The notes: generated by a model from the letters alone, not told the origin. Shown: positions 47,687-56,592, counted from the first letter of the stretch. The stretch is 64,000 nucleotides of DNA from Petropleomorpha daqingensis (GCF_013408985.1 NZ_JACBZT010000001.1:1798001-1862000), one strand, 5' to 3'. Translations and numbers: made by a program.

Positions 47687-48340
47687 GTGACCGCACTCGA
47701 GCCCGTCGGCCGGGTGCTGCTGCGCGACCAGGCCACCGACCGGATCCGCGAGGCGATCGTCGCCGGCGAGCTCGCCCCGGGCTCGGTGATCAAGGACGCC
47801 GCGCTCGCCGATCAGCTCGGCCTGTCGGTCGCCCCGGTCCGCGTGGCGCTGGCCCGGCTCGCCGACGAGGGCCTGGTCGAGGCCAAGCCGCAGAGCCACA
47901 CGCGGGTGACCCCGCTCGTCGTCCGCCAGGTGCGCGACGCCGCCGTCGTCGTGCGGGCCATGCACGAGCTGGCCGCCCGCGAGGCGGCCGGGCGGGTGAC
48001 CGACGACGACGTCGCCGCGATGCGCGCGGCCAACGACCGGTTCGCCGCGGCGGTCGCGGCCGGGGACGTCGACGCCGCCCTCCGCGCGGACGACGACCTG
48101 CACGGCGTGCTGCTCGCGCGGTGCGGCAACGCCGCGGTCACCGCCACCGTCGACCGCTTCACGCCGACCATCCGCCGCCTCGAGCGGCTGCACTTCGGGG
48201 CCGCCGACGCGCACCCGTCGGTCGAGCTGCACGAGCGCCTGATCGCCGCCTGCGCGCACCGCCACGTCGACGCCGCCGTGGCCACCACCACCGAGATCTG
48301 GACGGCGCTGCTGTCCGAACTGGAGGACGACCCCCGATGA
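47687..48340 (+). CDS. GntR-family (FCD) regulator of ACC deaminase
   Basis: 217 aa from GTG 47687; ATG 47678, inside the operator, would add three residues. Winged helix-turn-helix about 8-75 ([22 protein letters not shown] ... [21 protein letters not shown] in part). FCD effector domain about 85-210 with metal-ligand-like residues ([31 protein letters not shown]). The 4-bp overlap with the ACC deaminase gene (ATGA) makes it the obvious local regulator. Effector unknown; ACC or a related amino acid is the natural guess. Confidence 0.9.
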   Translation: MTALEPVGRVLLRDQATDRIREAIVAGELAPGSVIKDAALADQLGLSVAPVRVALARLADEGLVEAKPQSHTRVTPLVVRQVRDAAVVVRAMHELAAREAAGRVTDDDVAAMRAANDRFAAAVAAGDVDAALRADDDLHGVLLARCGNAAVTATVDRFTPTIRRLERLHFGAADAHPSVELHERLIAACAHRHVDAAVATTTEIWTALLSELEDDPR

Positions 48341-49356
48341 GCCTCGCCGACTTCCCCCGCTATCCCCTGCTGTTCGGCCCCTCCCCGGTGCACCGGCTCG
48401 ACCGGCTGACCGGGCACCTCGGCGGCGCGGCCGTCTGGGCCAAGCGCGAGGACGTGAACTCCGGCATCGCGTTCGGCGGCAACAAGACCCGCAAGCTGGA
48501 GTACCTGGTCGCCGACGCCCTCGCCCAGGGCTGCGACACCCTCGTCTCGATCGGCGGTGTGCAGAGCAACCACACCCGCCAGGTCGCCGCCGTCGCCGCC
48601 CGGGTCGGCATGCAGTGCGTGCTCGTGCAGGAGAGCTGGGTCGACTGGCCCGACGCCGTCTACGACAAGGTCGGCAACATCCTGATCAGCCGGCTGGCCG
48701 GTGCCGACGTGCGGCTGGTCAAGGCCGGGTTCGGCATCGGGTTCAAGGAGAGCTGGGAGGCCGCGCTCGCCGAGATCGAGGCGCGTGGGGGCAAGCCCTA
48801 CGCCATCCCGGCCGGGGCGTCGGACCACCCGCTGGGCGGCCTGGGCTTCGCCGGCTGGGCGCACGAGGTCGCCGCGCAGGAGGCCGAGCTCGGCGTCTTC
48901 TTCGACACCGTCGTCGTCTGCTCGGTGACCGGCTCGACCCAGGCCGGGATGATCGCCGGGTTCGCGCAGCTGGAGGAGGACGGCGTCCGTCCCCGGCGGG
49001 TGCTCGGCATCGACGCCTCCGCCAAGCCGGCCGAGACCCGCGACCAGGTGCTGCGGATCGCCCAGCGCACCGCCAAGGCCATCGGCGTGCAGCGGGAGAT
49101 CACCGCCGACGACGTGGAGCTCGACGAGCGTTTCCACGCCGGCGTCTACGGCATCCCCGACCGGACGACGATCCGGGCGATGGAGACCGCCGCGCGCACC
49201 GAGGGCATGGTCACCGACCCGGTCTACGAGGGGAAGTCGATGGCCGCGGTGATCGACCTGGTCGGCCGCGGGGAGATCGCCCCGTCGTCCACCGTGCTGT
49301 ACGCCCACCTCGGCGGCCAGCCCGCGCTCAACGGCTACAGCGCCCTCTTCAGCTGA
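48337..49356 (+). CDS. acdS: 1-Aminocyclopropane-1-carboxylate deaminase
   Basis: 339 aa. PLP-dependent fold type II enzyme of ACC deaminase/D-cysteine desulfhydrase type. The PLP lysine lies in [27 protein letters not shown] and [10 protein letters not shown] bind the cofactor. The DPVYEGKSM motif with Tyr-Glu and the C-terminal [14 protein letters not shown] favour true ACC deaminase over D-cysteine desulfhydrase. Converts ACC to ammonia and 2-oxobutyrate, lowering ethylene in plant partners and supplying nitrogen. Translationally coupled to the GntR regulator. Confidence 0.92.
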   Translation: MSLADFPRYPLLFGPSPVHRLDRLTGHLGGAAVWAKREDVNSGIAFGGNKTRKLEYLVADALAQGCDTLVSIGGVQSNHTRQVAAVAARVGMQCVLVQESWVDWPDAVYDKVGNILISRLAGADVRLVKAGFGIGFKESWEAALAEIEARGGKPYAIPAGASDHPLGGLGFAGWAHEVAAQEAELGVFFDTVVVCSVTGSTQAGMIAGFAQLEEDGVRPRRVLGIDASAKPAETRDQVLRIAQRTAKAIGVQREITADDVELDERFHAGVYGIPDRTTIRAMETAARTEGMVTDPVYEGKSMAAVIDLVGRGEIAPSSTVLYAHLGGQPALNGYSALFS

Positions 49357-49360
49357 GCCT

Positions 49361-49405
49361 TTCGGAGGCTGACGAGCGAGGAAACCTCGCTCGTCAGCCT
49401 CCGAA
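49361..49405. terminator. 21-bp perfect stem, 3-nt loop, between convergent acdS and methyltransferase genes
   Basis: Arms 49361-49381 and 49385-49405 with loop aaa, extendable by three more pairs. It contains the stop of the minus-strand gene. Strong bidirectional terminator. Confidence 0.85.
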
Positions 49406-50671
49406 GGGGTGGCGGGCCAGGCCGAGCTGGCTGACCCCGATCGCCCCGGCGCGGAAGCCGGCCTCGCAGTAGGCCAGGTAGAACTCCCACATCCGGCGGA
49501 ACGTCTCGTCGAACGCGCCCTCGAGCCGGCTCCAGTTGGCCACGAACCGCTCCCGCCACAGCCCGAGCGTGCGCGCGTAGTGCGGGCCGAGATCGCGGCT
49601 CTCCACGATCGAGAGCTTGGTGCGCGCCAGGTTCTCCTCGATCGCCCGCACCGACGGGATGATCCCGCCCGGGAACACGTACTTGTGGATCCAGGTGTAG
49701 GCCTGCCGGCTGGCCATCATCCGGTCGTGGGGCATGGTGATCGACTGCAGCCCCACCCGGCCACCGGGCGTGAGGTGGGTGTCCAGCGCGGAGAAGTACG
49801 TGGGCCAGTACTTCTCGCCGACCGCCTCGATCATCTCCACCGAGACGATCGCGTCGAACTGGCCGGTGACATCGCGGTAGTCCTGCAGCCGGACGTCGAC
49901 GAGGTCGGCCACGCCGGCCGCGGCGGCCCGTTCCTGCGCCAGCGTCCGCTGCTCCGACGAGAGCGTCAGGGTCGTCACGTGCGCGCCGCGCTCGGCGGCC
50001 GCGCGGATCGACAGCGCGCCCCAGCCGGAGCCGATCTCCAGCACCCGCATCCCGGAGCGCACCCGGGCCAGGTCGAGGATCCCGTCGATCTTGCGCAGCT
50101 GGGCGGACTTCAGGTCGTCGCCGGGCTCGAACCAGGCCGACGAGTAGGTCATCGTCTCGTCGAGGAACTCCTCGAACAGCTCGTTCGACAGGTCGTAGTG
50201 CCGGGAGATGTTGCTCCGGCTGTTCTGCTTGGAGTTCTCCTCGTGCGCCGGCTGGGTCCGCTCGACGAGGTAGCGGAACTTCTGCAGCGCCGGGTGCACG
50301 AGCTTGGTCAGCCGCGCGGCGAACGCCGAGAGCAGGTCGGCGAGGTCTGTGCCGGCGCCCGTCGTCCAGTCGCCGGTCATGTACGCCTCGCCGAAGCCGA
50401 TCTTGACGTCGGCCCCGAGGCGGGCGAAGAAGGCCGACGGCCGGACCAGGTGCATCACCGGTGCGTCCTTGCCGCCCGCGCCGAGCACCCGCCCGTCGGG
50501 CAGGACGACGCGGATCGGCAGCGACGCGACGGCGGAGCGGAACACGGTCTCGGCGACCCGGGCGCGCAGGGGTGCGCGCGGCGGCGTGGCCAGCCCCGGC
50601 CAGTGCGCCTCGTCGGGGCGCGGCACGGGGTATCCGGGACGGTCGGTCCGGTCGGCCTGCACGGTGGTCAT
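49394..50671 (-). CDS. Cyclopropane-fatty-acid-synthase-like SAM methyltransferase
   Basis: 425 aa. N-terminal CFA helical domain (about 30-130; VMHLVRPSAFFARLGADVKIGF, GEAYMTGDW). SAM-binding core with LEIGSGWGALSIRAA (about 207), SVEMIEAVGEKYW and the bicarbonate/active-site region ITMPHDRM, YTWIHKYVFPGG, and C-terminal NLARTKLSIVESRDLGPHYARTL (partial). Methylates double bonds of phospholipid acyl chains to cyclopropane or 10-methyl branches. Together with the desaturase at 27350 it would shape membrane lipids, though the genes are unlinked. Confidence 0.92.
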   Translation of the reverse strand: MTTVQADRTDRPGYPVPRPDEAHWPGLATPPRAPLRARVAETVFRSAVASLPIRVVLPDGRVLGAGGKDAPVMHLVRPSAFFARLGADVKIGFGEAYMTGDWTTGAGTDLADLLSAFAARLTKLVHPALQKFRYLVERTQPAHEENSKQNSRSNISRHYDLSNELFEEFLDETMTYSSAWFEPGDDLKSAQLRKIDGILDLARVRSGMRVLEIGSGWGALSIRAAAERGAHVTTLTLSSEQRTLAQERAAAAGVADLVDVRLQDYRDVTGQFDAIVSVEMIEAVGEKYWPTYFSALDTHLTPGGRVGLQSITMPHDRMMASRQAYTWIHKYVFPGGIIPSVRAIEENLARTKLSIVESRDLGPHYARTLGLWRERFVANWSRLEGAFDETFRRMWEFYLAYCEAGFRAGAIGVSQLGLARHPFGG

Positions 50672-50840
50672 GGCTTCTCCTCCCGCACGAACCGACGGCG
50701 CTGTCGATCAAGCTGTCGATCACGACTGTTGCGGATCGTGCGCGGGAACGCGGCACCGAGCAACAGACTCGCCGGTGCACCGCTGCTCTCGCACCCGATC
50801 GGGTGTGGATCTGCCCCGGATCGCGGTCGTCCGAAACCGT

Positions 50841-51869
50841 TCACTCGTCGGCCAGCCGGACGATCATCTTCCCGGTGTTGCCGCCACGCAGGAGGTCGAG
50901 GAAGGCCGGCACCGCCTGATCCAGCCCCTCGCGCACGGTCTCGCGGACGACGAGCTCCCCCGAGCGCAGCCAACCGGCGACGGTCTCGGCGAACTGCGGC
51001 CGCAGATCGGTGTGGTCGCCGACCAGGAAACCCTCCACCTTCAGCCGCTTGGACACCATCAGCCCACCGAAGTTGCGCGGCCCCGGCGGCGGCTCGATGG
51101 CGTTGTACTGCGAGATCGCCCCGCAGATCGCCACCCGGCCGTGCACGTGCAGCGCGCCCATCGCGGCCTCCAGGTGCTCGCCGCCGACGTTGTCGAAGAA
51201 GACGTCGAGGCCCCCGGGTGCCGCCGTCGCCAGCAGGTCGGCGACCCGGCCGTCGTGGTAGTCGAACGCGGCGTCGAAGCCCAGCTCGCCGGTCAGCCAC
51301 TGCACCTTCGCCGGGCTGCCGGCGCTGCCGACCACCCGCGAGGCGCCGCGCAGCCGGGCGAACTGCCCGACCAGGCTGCCCACCGCGCCGGCGGCGCCGG
51401 AGACGAAGACCGCGTCGCCCTCGCGGAATCCGGCGACGCGGAACAGCCCGGCCCAGGCGGTCAGCCCGGGCATGCCCAGCACACCGAGGTGGTAGCTCGG
51501 GGGCACGCCGGCGTCGGGCAGCACGAAGACGTGCGCGGCATCGAGGACGGCGACGTCCCGCCAGCCGGCGTTGGTGAGCACCAGCGCGCCCTCGGGGACC
51601 TCGGCCGAGCGCGACGCGACCACCCGGCCGACCGTTCCACCCTGCATGGTCTCGCCGATCTCCCATGGCGCGGCGTACGAGGGACCCAGCCGCATCCGCC
51701 CGCGCATGTAGGGGTCGACCGACATGGCCAGCATGCGGACGACGACCTGCCCCTCGGCGGGTTCGGGCCGCTCGAGCTCCACCAGCCGGAAGTCGCCAGG
51801 GGTGGGCTCGCCGTGCGGCCGGGCGGCGAGCTGCCACTCACGCGTGGTGATCACGCCCTGATCCTGCAC
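50841..51869 (-). CDS. NADPH-dependent oxidoreductase of the MDR/leukotriene B4 dehydrogenase type (YncB/CurA-like)
   Basis: 342 aa, GTG start. Zinc-independent medium-chain reductase: RPHGEPTPGDFRLVE at the N-terminus, YMRGRMRLGPSYA near 55, Rossmann motif GAAGAVGSLVGQ (about 158) and a C-terminal region ending GKMIVRLADE. Such enzymes reduce alpha,beta-unsaturated carbonyls or quinones with NADPH. Divergent from the dehalogenase across 55 bp with no operon partner. Confidence 0.9.
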   Translation of the reverse strand: MQDQGVITTREWQLAARPHGEPTPGDFRLVELERPEPAEGQVVVRMLAMSVDPYMRGRMRLGPSYAAPWEIGETMQGGTVGRVVASRSAEVPEGALVLTNAGWRDVAVLDAAHVFVLPDAGVPPSYHLGVLGMPGLTAWAGLFRVAGFREGDAVFVSGAAGAVGSLVGQFARLRGASRVVGSAGSPAKVQWLTGELGFDAAFDYHDGRVADLLATAAPGGLDVFFDNVGGEHLEAAMGALHVHGRVAICGAISQYNAIEPPPGPRNFGGLMVSKRLKVEGFLVGDHTDLRPQFAETVAGWLRSGELVVRETVREGLDQAVPAFLDLLRGGNTGKMIVRLADE

Positions 51870-51924
51870 CTCGGCCTCCCCGGGGGCGCATAGCCTCGTG
51901 TGCCGAGAGGGGTGGTGGGGGCAC

Positions 51925-52833
51925 GTGGAGATCCTGAGGACGCCGGACGAGCGGTTCGCCGCGCTGCCGGACTTCCCTTACGAGCCGGGCTACGTCACCT
52001 TCGACGACGACGAGGGCGCCACCCTGCGGGTCGCGTTCGTCGACGTCGGGCCCGGGGACGGCGACGTCGTCCTGCTGCTGCACGGTGAGCCGTCCTGGTC
52101 GTTCCTGTACCGCCGGATGATCCCGGTGCTGGTCGACGCCGGCCTGCGCGTGGTCGCGCCGGACCTGGTCGGCTTCGGCCGCTCCGACAAGCCGGTCGAC
52201 CCGGCCGCGTACTCCTACGCCCGGCACGTCGAGTGGATGCGCCGGGCGCTGTTCGACGGGCTCGGGCTGCGCGACGTCACCCTCGTCGGTCAGGACTGGG
52301 GCGGGCTGATCGGGCTGCGGCTGGTGTCCGAGCACCCGGACCGGTTCGCCCGGGTGGTCGCGGCCAACACCGGGCTGCCGACCGGCGACACCCCGATGAG
52401 CGATGCCTTCCTCGCCTGGCAGCGGTTCGCGACGACCGCGCCCGAGTTCGACGTGGGCCGCGTCGTGCAGAACGGGACGACGAGCCAACTCCCGCCCGAG
52501 GTGGTCGCGGCCTACGACGCCCCGTTCCCCGACGACCGTTACAAGGCCGGCGCCCGGTCCTTCCCGGCGCTCGTGCCCACCGCGCCCGACGACCCCGCCG
52601 CGGCGGCCAACCGTGCCGCCTGGGAGGTGCTGGCCCGGTTCGACCGGCCCTTCCTGACCGCGTTCTCCGACGGCGACCCGATCACCGCCGGCGGCGACCG
52701 GGTCTTCCAGAAGGTGGTCCCGGGCGCACAGGGCCGGCCGCACACCACGCTGCCCGGCGGTGGGCACTTCCTCCAGGAGGACGTCGGTCCGGAGCTGGCC
52801 CGCGTGGTCGCGGCGTTCATCGCGAGCACGTGA
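51925..52833 (+). CDS. Haloalkane dehalogenase (HLD-I/DhmA-like alpha/beta hydrolase)
   Basis: 302 aa from GTG 51925 preceded by a ggtgggg ribosome site; the frame is open upstream to 51898. The HLD pattern is complete: HGEPSWSFLYR oxyanion loop, nucleophile Asp124 in VGQDWGG with Trp125 as halide-stabilising residue, a second Trp in the cap, acidic FSDGDPIT (about 247-252), and His281 in GGGHFLQED. Position 124 equals that of the DhlA nucleophile. Predicted to hydrolyse haloalkanes to alcohol and halide; natural substrate unknown. Overlaps the next gene by 4 bp (GTGA). Confidence 0.9.
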   Translation: MEILRTPDERFAALPDFPYEPGYVTFDDDEGATLRVAFVDVGPGDGDVVLLLHGEPSWSFLYRRMIPVLVDAGLRVVAPDLVGFGRSDKPVDPAAYSYARHVEWMRRALFDGLGLRDVTLVGQDWGGLIGLRLVSEHPDRFARVVAANTGLPTGDTPMSDAFLAWQRFATTAPEFDVGRVVQNGTTSQLPPEVVAAYDAPFPDDRYKAGARSFPALVPTAPDDPAAAANRAAWEVLARFDRPFLTAFSDGDPITAGGDRVFQKVVPGAQGRPHTTLPGGGHFLQEDVGPELARVVAAFIAST

Positions 52834-53951
52834 GCGATCTGTTCGCCCGGCTCGAGCGCGTCCCGGACGTCGAGGCGCCCGACCTCGTCGCCGTCGACGC
52901 CACCGACCGGCTGCTGCTCGACCAGGCCGCACCGCTGCTCGCCGGGGCGGGGCCGGGGGAGGTCGCGGTCGTCGACGACTCGTACGGGGCGCTCACCCTC
53001 GGCGCGGTCGCGCTGCACGGCGTTCCCGACGTCCGGGTCAGCCAGGACCTCCTCGTCGCCGAGCGAGCGCTCGCCCGCAACGCCGAGCGCACGGGACTGG
53101 TCGGCAGCTACCGGTCGCTCCCGCTCGCCCCGGAGCTCGCCGACGGGGCCCGCGTCGTCCTGGTCAAGGCGCCGAAGGGCCTGGAGGCCCTGCGCGAGAT
53201 CGCCGAGGTGGTCGCGGCGGCCGCGGTTCCCGACGTCACCGTCCTGGTCGGCGGCCGGGTCAAGCACATGATCCACGCGATGAACGACGTGCTGCGCGAC
53301 TCGTTCGCCGAGGTGTCGGCGACGCTGGCCCGGCAGAAGTCCCGGGTGCTCGTCGCGAGGGGGCCGCGGGCGGCGTCGTCGTCCTTCCCCCGCTGCCAGG
53401 AGCACCCCGACCTCGGCCTGACCGTGTGCGCGCACGGCGCCGCGTTCGCCGGCCCGAAGATCGACCTCGGAACCCGGGCGCTGCTGCGCTCGCTTCCGCG
53501 GATGAACCCGCAGGCGGTCACCGCGCTCGACCTCGGCTGCGGCACCGGCGTGCTCGCCGCCGTCCTCGCCACCGCCCGGCCCGAGCTGCACGTCCTCGCG
53601 ACCGACCAGTCCGCGGCCGCGGTCGCCTCGGCGCGGGCGACGGCGGAGCGGAGCGGCCTCGCCGAGCGCATCACGGTTCGCCGGGACGACGCCGCGGCGC
53701 AGGTCCCCGACGGCAGCGTCGACCTCGTCGTCTGCAACCCGCCGTTCCACGTGGGAGCCGCTGTCGTCAGCGGAGCCGCCGACCGGCTGTTCGCCGCCGC
53801 CGGCCGGGTGCTGCGACCCGGCGGTGAGCTGTGGACGGTGTTCAACTCGCCGTTGCCGCACCCGGCGGCGCTGCGCCGGCTGGTCGGCCCGACCCGCGTG
53901 GTCGACCGGGACCGGAGGTTCAGCGTTGCCGTGTCGACCTGCAGGGATTGA
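52830..53951 (+). CDS. RlmG/RsmC-like class I SAM methyltransferase
   Basis: 373 aa from GTG 52830, overlapping the dehalogenase stop. The two-lobe layout (N-terminal degenerate methyltransferase lobe about 1-190, catalytic lobe about 200-370) is that of RsmC/RlmG rRNA guanine-N2 methyltransferases. Catalytic motifs: ALDLGCGTGVLAAVL, VLATDQSAAAV and VVCNPPFHVG (NPPF). Likely modifies 16S or 23S rRNA. Being translationally coupled to a dehalogenase is odd and probably only reflects chromosomal packing. Ends just before the chemoreceptor leader. Confidence 0.88.
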   Translation: MSDLFARLERVPDVEAPDLVAVDATDRLLLDQAAPLLAGAGPGEVAVVDDSYGALTLGAVALHGVPDVRVSQDLLVAERALARNAERTGLVGSYRSLPLAPELADGARVVLVKAPKGLEALREIAEVVAAAAVPDVTVLVGGRVKHMIHAMNDVLRDSFAEVSATLARQKSRVLVARGPRAASSSFPRCQEHPDLGLTVCAHGAAFAGPKIDLGTRALLRSLPRMNPQAVTALDLGCGTGVLAAVLATARPELHVLATDQSAAAVASARATAERSGLAERITVRRDDAAAQVPDGSVDLVVCNPPFHVGAAVVSGAADRLFAAAGRVLRPGGELWTVFNSPLPHPAALRRLVGPTRVVDRDRRFSVAVSTCRD

Positions 53952-54056
53952 AGGACTTAAGTCCTACAACTTTCGAGTGTAGTGGTTCCAAAGTCGTGCC
54001 GAATATCGCGGCACGGTGGATTTCCCACCGGTGCATCCGGCTCAGTGGAGACCCTC
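53952..54056 (+). promoter_or_regulatory. Structured leader of the chemoreceptor gene
   Basis: A/T-rich relative to its surroundings. It starts with a perfect palindrome AGGACTTAAGTCCT (53952-53965). Two hairpins compete for the same bases: 53995-54001 with 54009-54015 (CGTGCCG/CGGCACG), and 54011-54019 with 54025-54034 (GCACGGTGG/CCACCGGTGC, one bulge). The ribosome site ggag (54047-54050) lies just downstream. No c-di-GMP riboswitch consensus is visible. Confidence 0.5.
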
Positions 54057-55640
54057 GTGTCGCGCTTCTGGAACGACCGCCCTCTCGGCGTCAAGCTCGC
54101 GGCTCTCGTCGCAGCAGGGGCGATCGCCCTCGCCGTCTTCGCCCTCATCACCGTGCAGGCGCTGCGGGCCACCGGGGAGCGGGCCGACAGCCTGCTGGAG
54201 GCCAACAACGCGACCGGGCTGGCGCTCGAGGCCGACATGATGCACGACGCCGTCCGGGCCGACGTGCTCCAGGCGCTGCTGTCCGGCGGCGTGGGCAGCC
54301 AGTACGACAGCGCCGTCACCGATCTGCAGGACCACAGCGACAACTTCCAGAACATCCTCGACGAGATCTCCGCCGCCCACGTGAGCGACGACGTCGACGG
54401 CGCCGTCGCGGCGGTGCGCCCCGACGTGGAGGCCTACCTCAGCGCGGCCAAGCAGGAGATCGCGCTCGTCGCGACCAACCCGGTGGGGGCGAACGCGTCC
54501 TACCCGCAGTTCGGCAAGCAGTTCTCCGCTCTGGAGGAGTCGCTGCCCTCCGTGGGCAAGGCGATCGAGGCCCACGCGAAGGAAGCCGTCGCGCAGACGA
54601 CCGACGAGCGCGGGACCGCGATCACCGAGGCGGTGCTCGTCGCCGCCGGCGGTGTCCTGCTGCTCGCCGTCCTCGGCTGGATCATCACGCGCTCGGTCGT
54701 GGGCCCGCTGCGCCGCGTCGGCGCCGTCGTCACCGCCCTGGCCGAGGGCGACCTGCGCGGCACCACCGGCATCACGAGCAAGGACGAGGTCGGCCGCATG
54801 GCCACCGCCCTCGAGGAGTCGATGGCGAACATGCGCACCGTGGTCGCCGCGATCGGCGACAGCTCCACCACGCTGGCCTCGGCCACCGAGGAGCTCTCGG
54901 CCAGCGCTCAGAACATGGCCCGGCTGGCCGACGAGTCCTCCACGCAGAGCGGGGTCGTCGCCGACGCCGCCGTCCAGGTCTCGAGCAACGTGCAGACCGT
55001 CGCGGCGGGCTCCGAGCAGATGGGCGCCTCGATCCGCGAGATCGCGCAGAACGCCTCCGAGGTCGCCCGGGTCGCCGGCCAGGCCGTCACCGTCGCCGAC
55101 ACCACCACCGCCACCGTCGCCAAGCTCGGGGAGTCCTCCCTGGAGATCGCCAGCGTGGTCAAGGTGATCACGAGCATCGCCGAGCAGACCAACCTCCTCG
55201 CGCTCAACGCCACCATCGAGGCCGCCCGCGCCGGCGAGGCCGGCAAGGGCTTCGCGGTCGTGGCCAACGAGGTCAAGGAGCTGGCCCAGGAGACGGCCAA
55301 GGCCACCGAGGACATCGCGAAGCGGGTGGAGGCCATCCAGGCCGACACCGAGGGCGCCGTCCGGGCGATCAGCGAGATCTCCTCGATCATCAGCGTGATC
55401 AACGACTCGCAGAGCACCATCGCCGCCGCGGTCGAGGAGCAGACGGCGACGACGACGGAGATGAACCGCAACGTCGCCGAGGCCGCTCAGTCGGCCGACC
55501 AGATCGCCGAGAACATCGGCGCCGTGGCCGCCGCCACCGGCCAGACCACCTCGGCGATGGCCGACGCGCAGACAGCGATCGAGGAGGTGGCGCAGATGGC
55601 CACCACGCTGCACTCCTCGGTCTCCCGCTTCCGGTATTGA
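54057..55640 (+). CDS. Methyl-accepting chemotaxis protein
   Basis: 527 aa from GTG 54057 with ggag 6 bases upstream. Membrane segments at about 14-34 and 200-220 enclose a helical extracellular sensor of about 165 residues (four-helix-bundle type). HAMP about 222-275 ([18 protein letters not shown]). Cytoplasmic signalling domain with the hairpin tip [26 protein letters not shown] (partial), where it contacts CheA/CheW. No C-terminal CheR pentapeptide. No other chemotaxis or flagellar gene is in the window. The transcription unit appears monocistronic; the about 55 bp after it end at a phosphoribosyltransferase remnant. Confidence 0.95.
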   Translation: MSRFWNDRPLGVKLAALVAAGAIALAVFALITVQALRATGERADSLLEANNATGLALEADMMHDAVRADVLQALLSGGVGSQYDSAVTDLQDHSDNFQNILDEISAAHVSDDVDGAVAAVRPDVEAYLSAAKQEIALVATNPVGANASYPQFGKQFSALEESLPSVGKAIEAHAKEAVAQTTDERGTAITEAVLVAAGGVLLLAVLGWIITRSVVGPLRRVGAVVTALAEGDLRGTTGITSKDEVGRMATALEESMANMRTVVAAIGDSSTTLASATEELSASAQNMARLADESSTQSGVVADAAVQVSSNVQTVAAGSEQMGASIREIAQNASEVARVAGQAVTVADTTTATVAKLGESSLEIASVVKVITSIAEQTNLLALNATIEAARAGEAGKGFAVVANEVKELAQETAKATEDIAKRVEAIQADTEGAVRAISEISSIISVINDSQSTIAAAVEEQTATTTEMNRNVAEAAQSADQIAENIGAVAAATGQTTSAMADAQTAIEEVAQMATTLHSSVSRFRY

Positions 55641-55695
55641 GGGCTACCGGAAGAACGGCGCCGGCGGCGGAGGGTCTCCCGCCGCCGGCGCCTCT

Positions 55696-55929
55696 CTACG
55701 TCGCGCGCGACACCACGGGCGCTTGCGCGGACCACGGGAAGTCGATCCACCGGTCGGTCCGCCGCCACACGTAGTCGCAGCGCACCAGCGACCGCGGCTT
55801 CTCGTAGATGACCGCCGTCCGCACCTCGGCCACGTAGCCGGCGCAGAAGTCGCGGACCAGCTCGAGGGTCTTGCCGGTGTCGGCGACGTCGTCGGCGACC
55901 AGGACGTTCGCCCCGGTCAGTGTAAGGAC
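55696..55929 (-). pseudogene. 5'-truncated phosphoribosyltransferase (XGPRT-like) remnant
   Basis: 77 codons encode the C-terminal half of a purine-type phosphoribosyltransferase: NVLVADDVADTGKTLELV (PRPP-binding loop), then AVIYEKPRSL and YVWRRTDRWIDFPWS to a normal stop. The N-terminal half, including the conserved IARGG start of such proteins, is missing. Upstream the frame continues only into Pro/Arg-rich repeat-like sequence with no homology. It lies next to purine degradation genes. I judge it a decayed gene; a sequencing or assembly deletion is the alternative. Confidence 0.75.
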
Positions 55930-56070
55930 CCCGTCCTCCCCGACCTTCGCAAGCTCAGGCCGGGACCCGGGACGGGGCCACCAGAGGTCGCACGAAGGAA
56001 AGGGCCCCGCTGCCCCCCACCGCTCGCAAGCTCGCGGCGGGCTCTCCCGGGGCTCGCTCACGTCCGGATC
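55930..56070. repeat. Probable small interspersed element at the phosphoribosyltransferase break
   Basis: About 140 bp of non-coding sequence with internal repeats: CGCAAGCTC twice (about 55948 and 56026) and related blocks aaggacccc / aaggaaagggcccc. It abuts the exact point where the phosphoribosyltransferase homology stops. A short repetitive element is likely, but no second full copy is in the window. Confidence 0.4.
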
Positions 56071-56115
56071 GTGGCAGGGCCGCCGAACCCCCTGGGCAGG
56101 CGGGCCGGGGACCGG

Positions 56116-56121
56116 CAGGCT
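56116..56121 (+). promoter_or_regulatory. Putative -10 hexamer CAGGCT
   Basis: CAGGCT, 6 nt (ggcggc), ATG 56128; leaderless pattern. Confidence 0.45.
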
Positions 56122-56127
56122 GGCGGC

Positions 56128-56592
56128 ATGGCTGTGCGGATCCTGAGGACGGCGAGGCGGCTGCTGCCGTGGCTGGCCGGGTGGCTGGCCTTCCAGGGGG
56201 TCGTGGCCGTGGCCGGTCGCGTGCTGGCCGCGCGGTTCGACGAGGGTGACGACAGCTCGACGGAGATCCGCCGCGTGTTCACGATGGGCGGCCTGCAGCT
56301 CACGCCCACGAACCCGGAGGTCTCCCGGATCGAGATGGACCTCGGCATGGCCGGCGGCGAGATCGACCTGACCGGGCTCAAGGAGACCAACGGCATCGAC
56401 CTCACCGTGCGCGCGGTCATGGGCGGGGTGGCCGTGAAGGTGCCCCCGGACTGGCGGGTGTGGTCGCAGTTCCGCGGCGTGGGCGGCATCGGCACCGACG
56501 GCGGGCTGACCCGCTGCCACGACGAGCACAACGCCGACCTGCGGGTGCGCGCCCTCGCCGTGTTCGGCGGGATCGGCGTCGAGGCCGGCTAG
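56128..56592 (+). CDS. Membrane-anchored LiaF-like beta protein, function unknown
   Basis: 154 aa. One N-terminal membrane segment (about 10-32), then a short polar linker and a beta-rich domain with the repeating pattern FTMGGLQLTPTNPEV, EMDLGMAGGEIDLTG, AVMGGVAVKVPPDWRV, AVFGGIGVEAG. This GG-spaced pattern resembles the C-terminal domain of LiaF/YvqF and DUF1707 proteins that take part in cell-envelope stress sensing. Its own role is unknown. The stop TAG shares a CTAG with the stop of the convergent uricase gene (4-bp overlap). Confidence 0.75.
   Translation: MAVRILRTARRLLPWLAGWLAFQGVVAVAGRVLAARFDEGDDSSTEIRRVFTMGGLQLTPTNPEVSRIEMDLGMAGGEIDLTGLKETNGIDLTVRAVMGGVAVKVPPDWRVWSQFRGVGGIGTDGGLTRCHDEHNADLRVRALAVFGGIGVEAG

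Noticed and set aside
53952-54056. A GEMM-type c-di-GMP riboswitch before the chemoreceptor
   Set aside because: Tempting given the c-di-GMP genes, but the conserved GEMM core and tetraloop-receptor sequences are not present.
55930-56070. An insertion sequence at the truncated phosphoribosyltransferase
   Set aside because: No transposase frame, no terminal inverted repeats and no target duplication are visible; only short internal repeats, so I call it just a repeat-like element.
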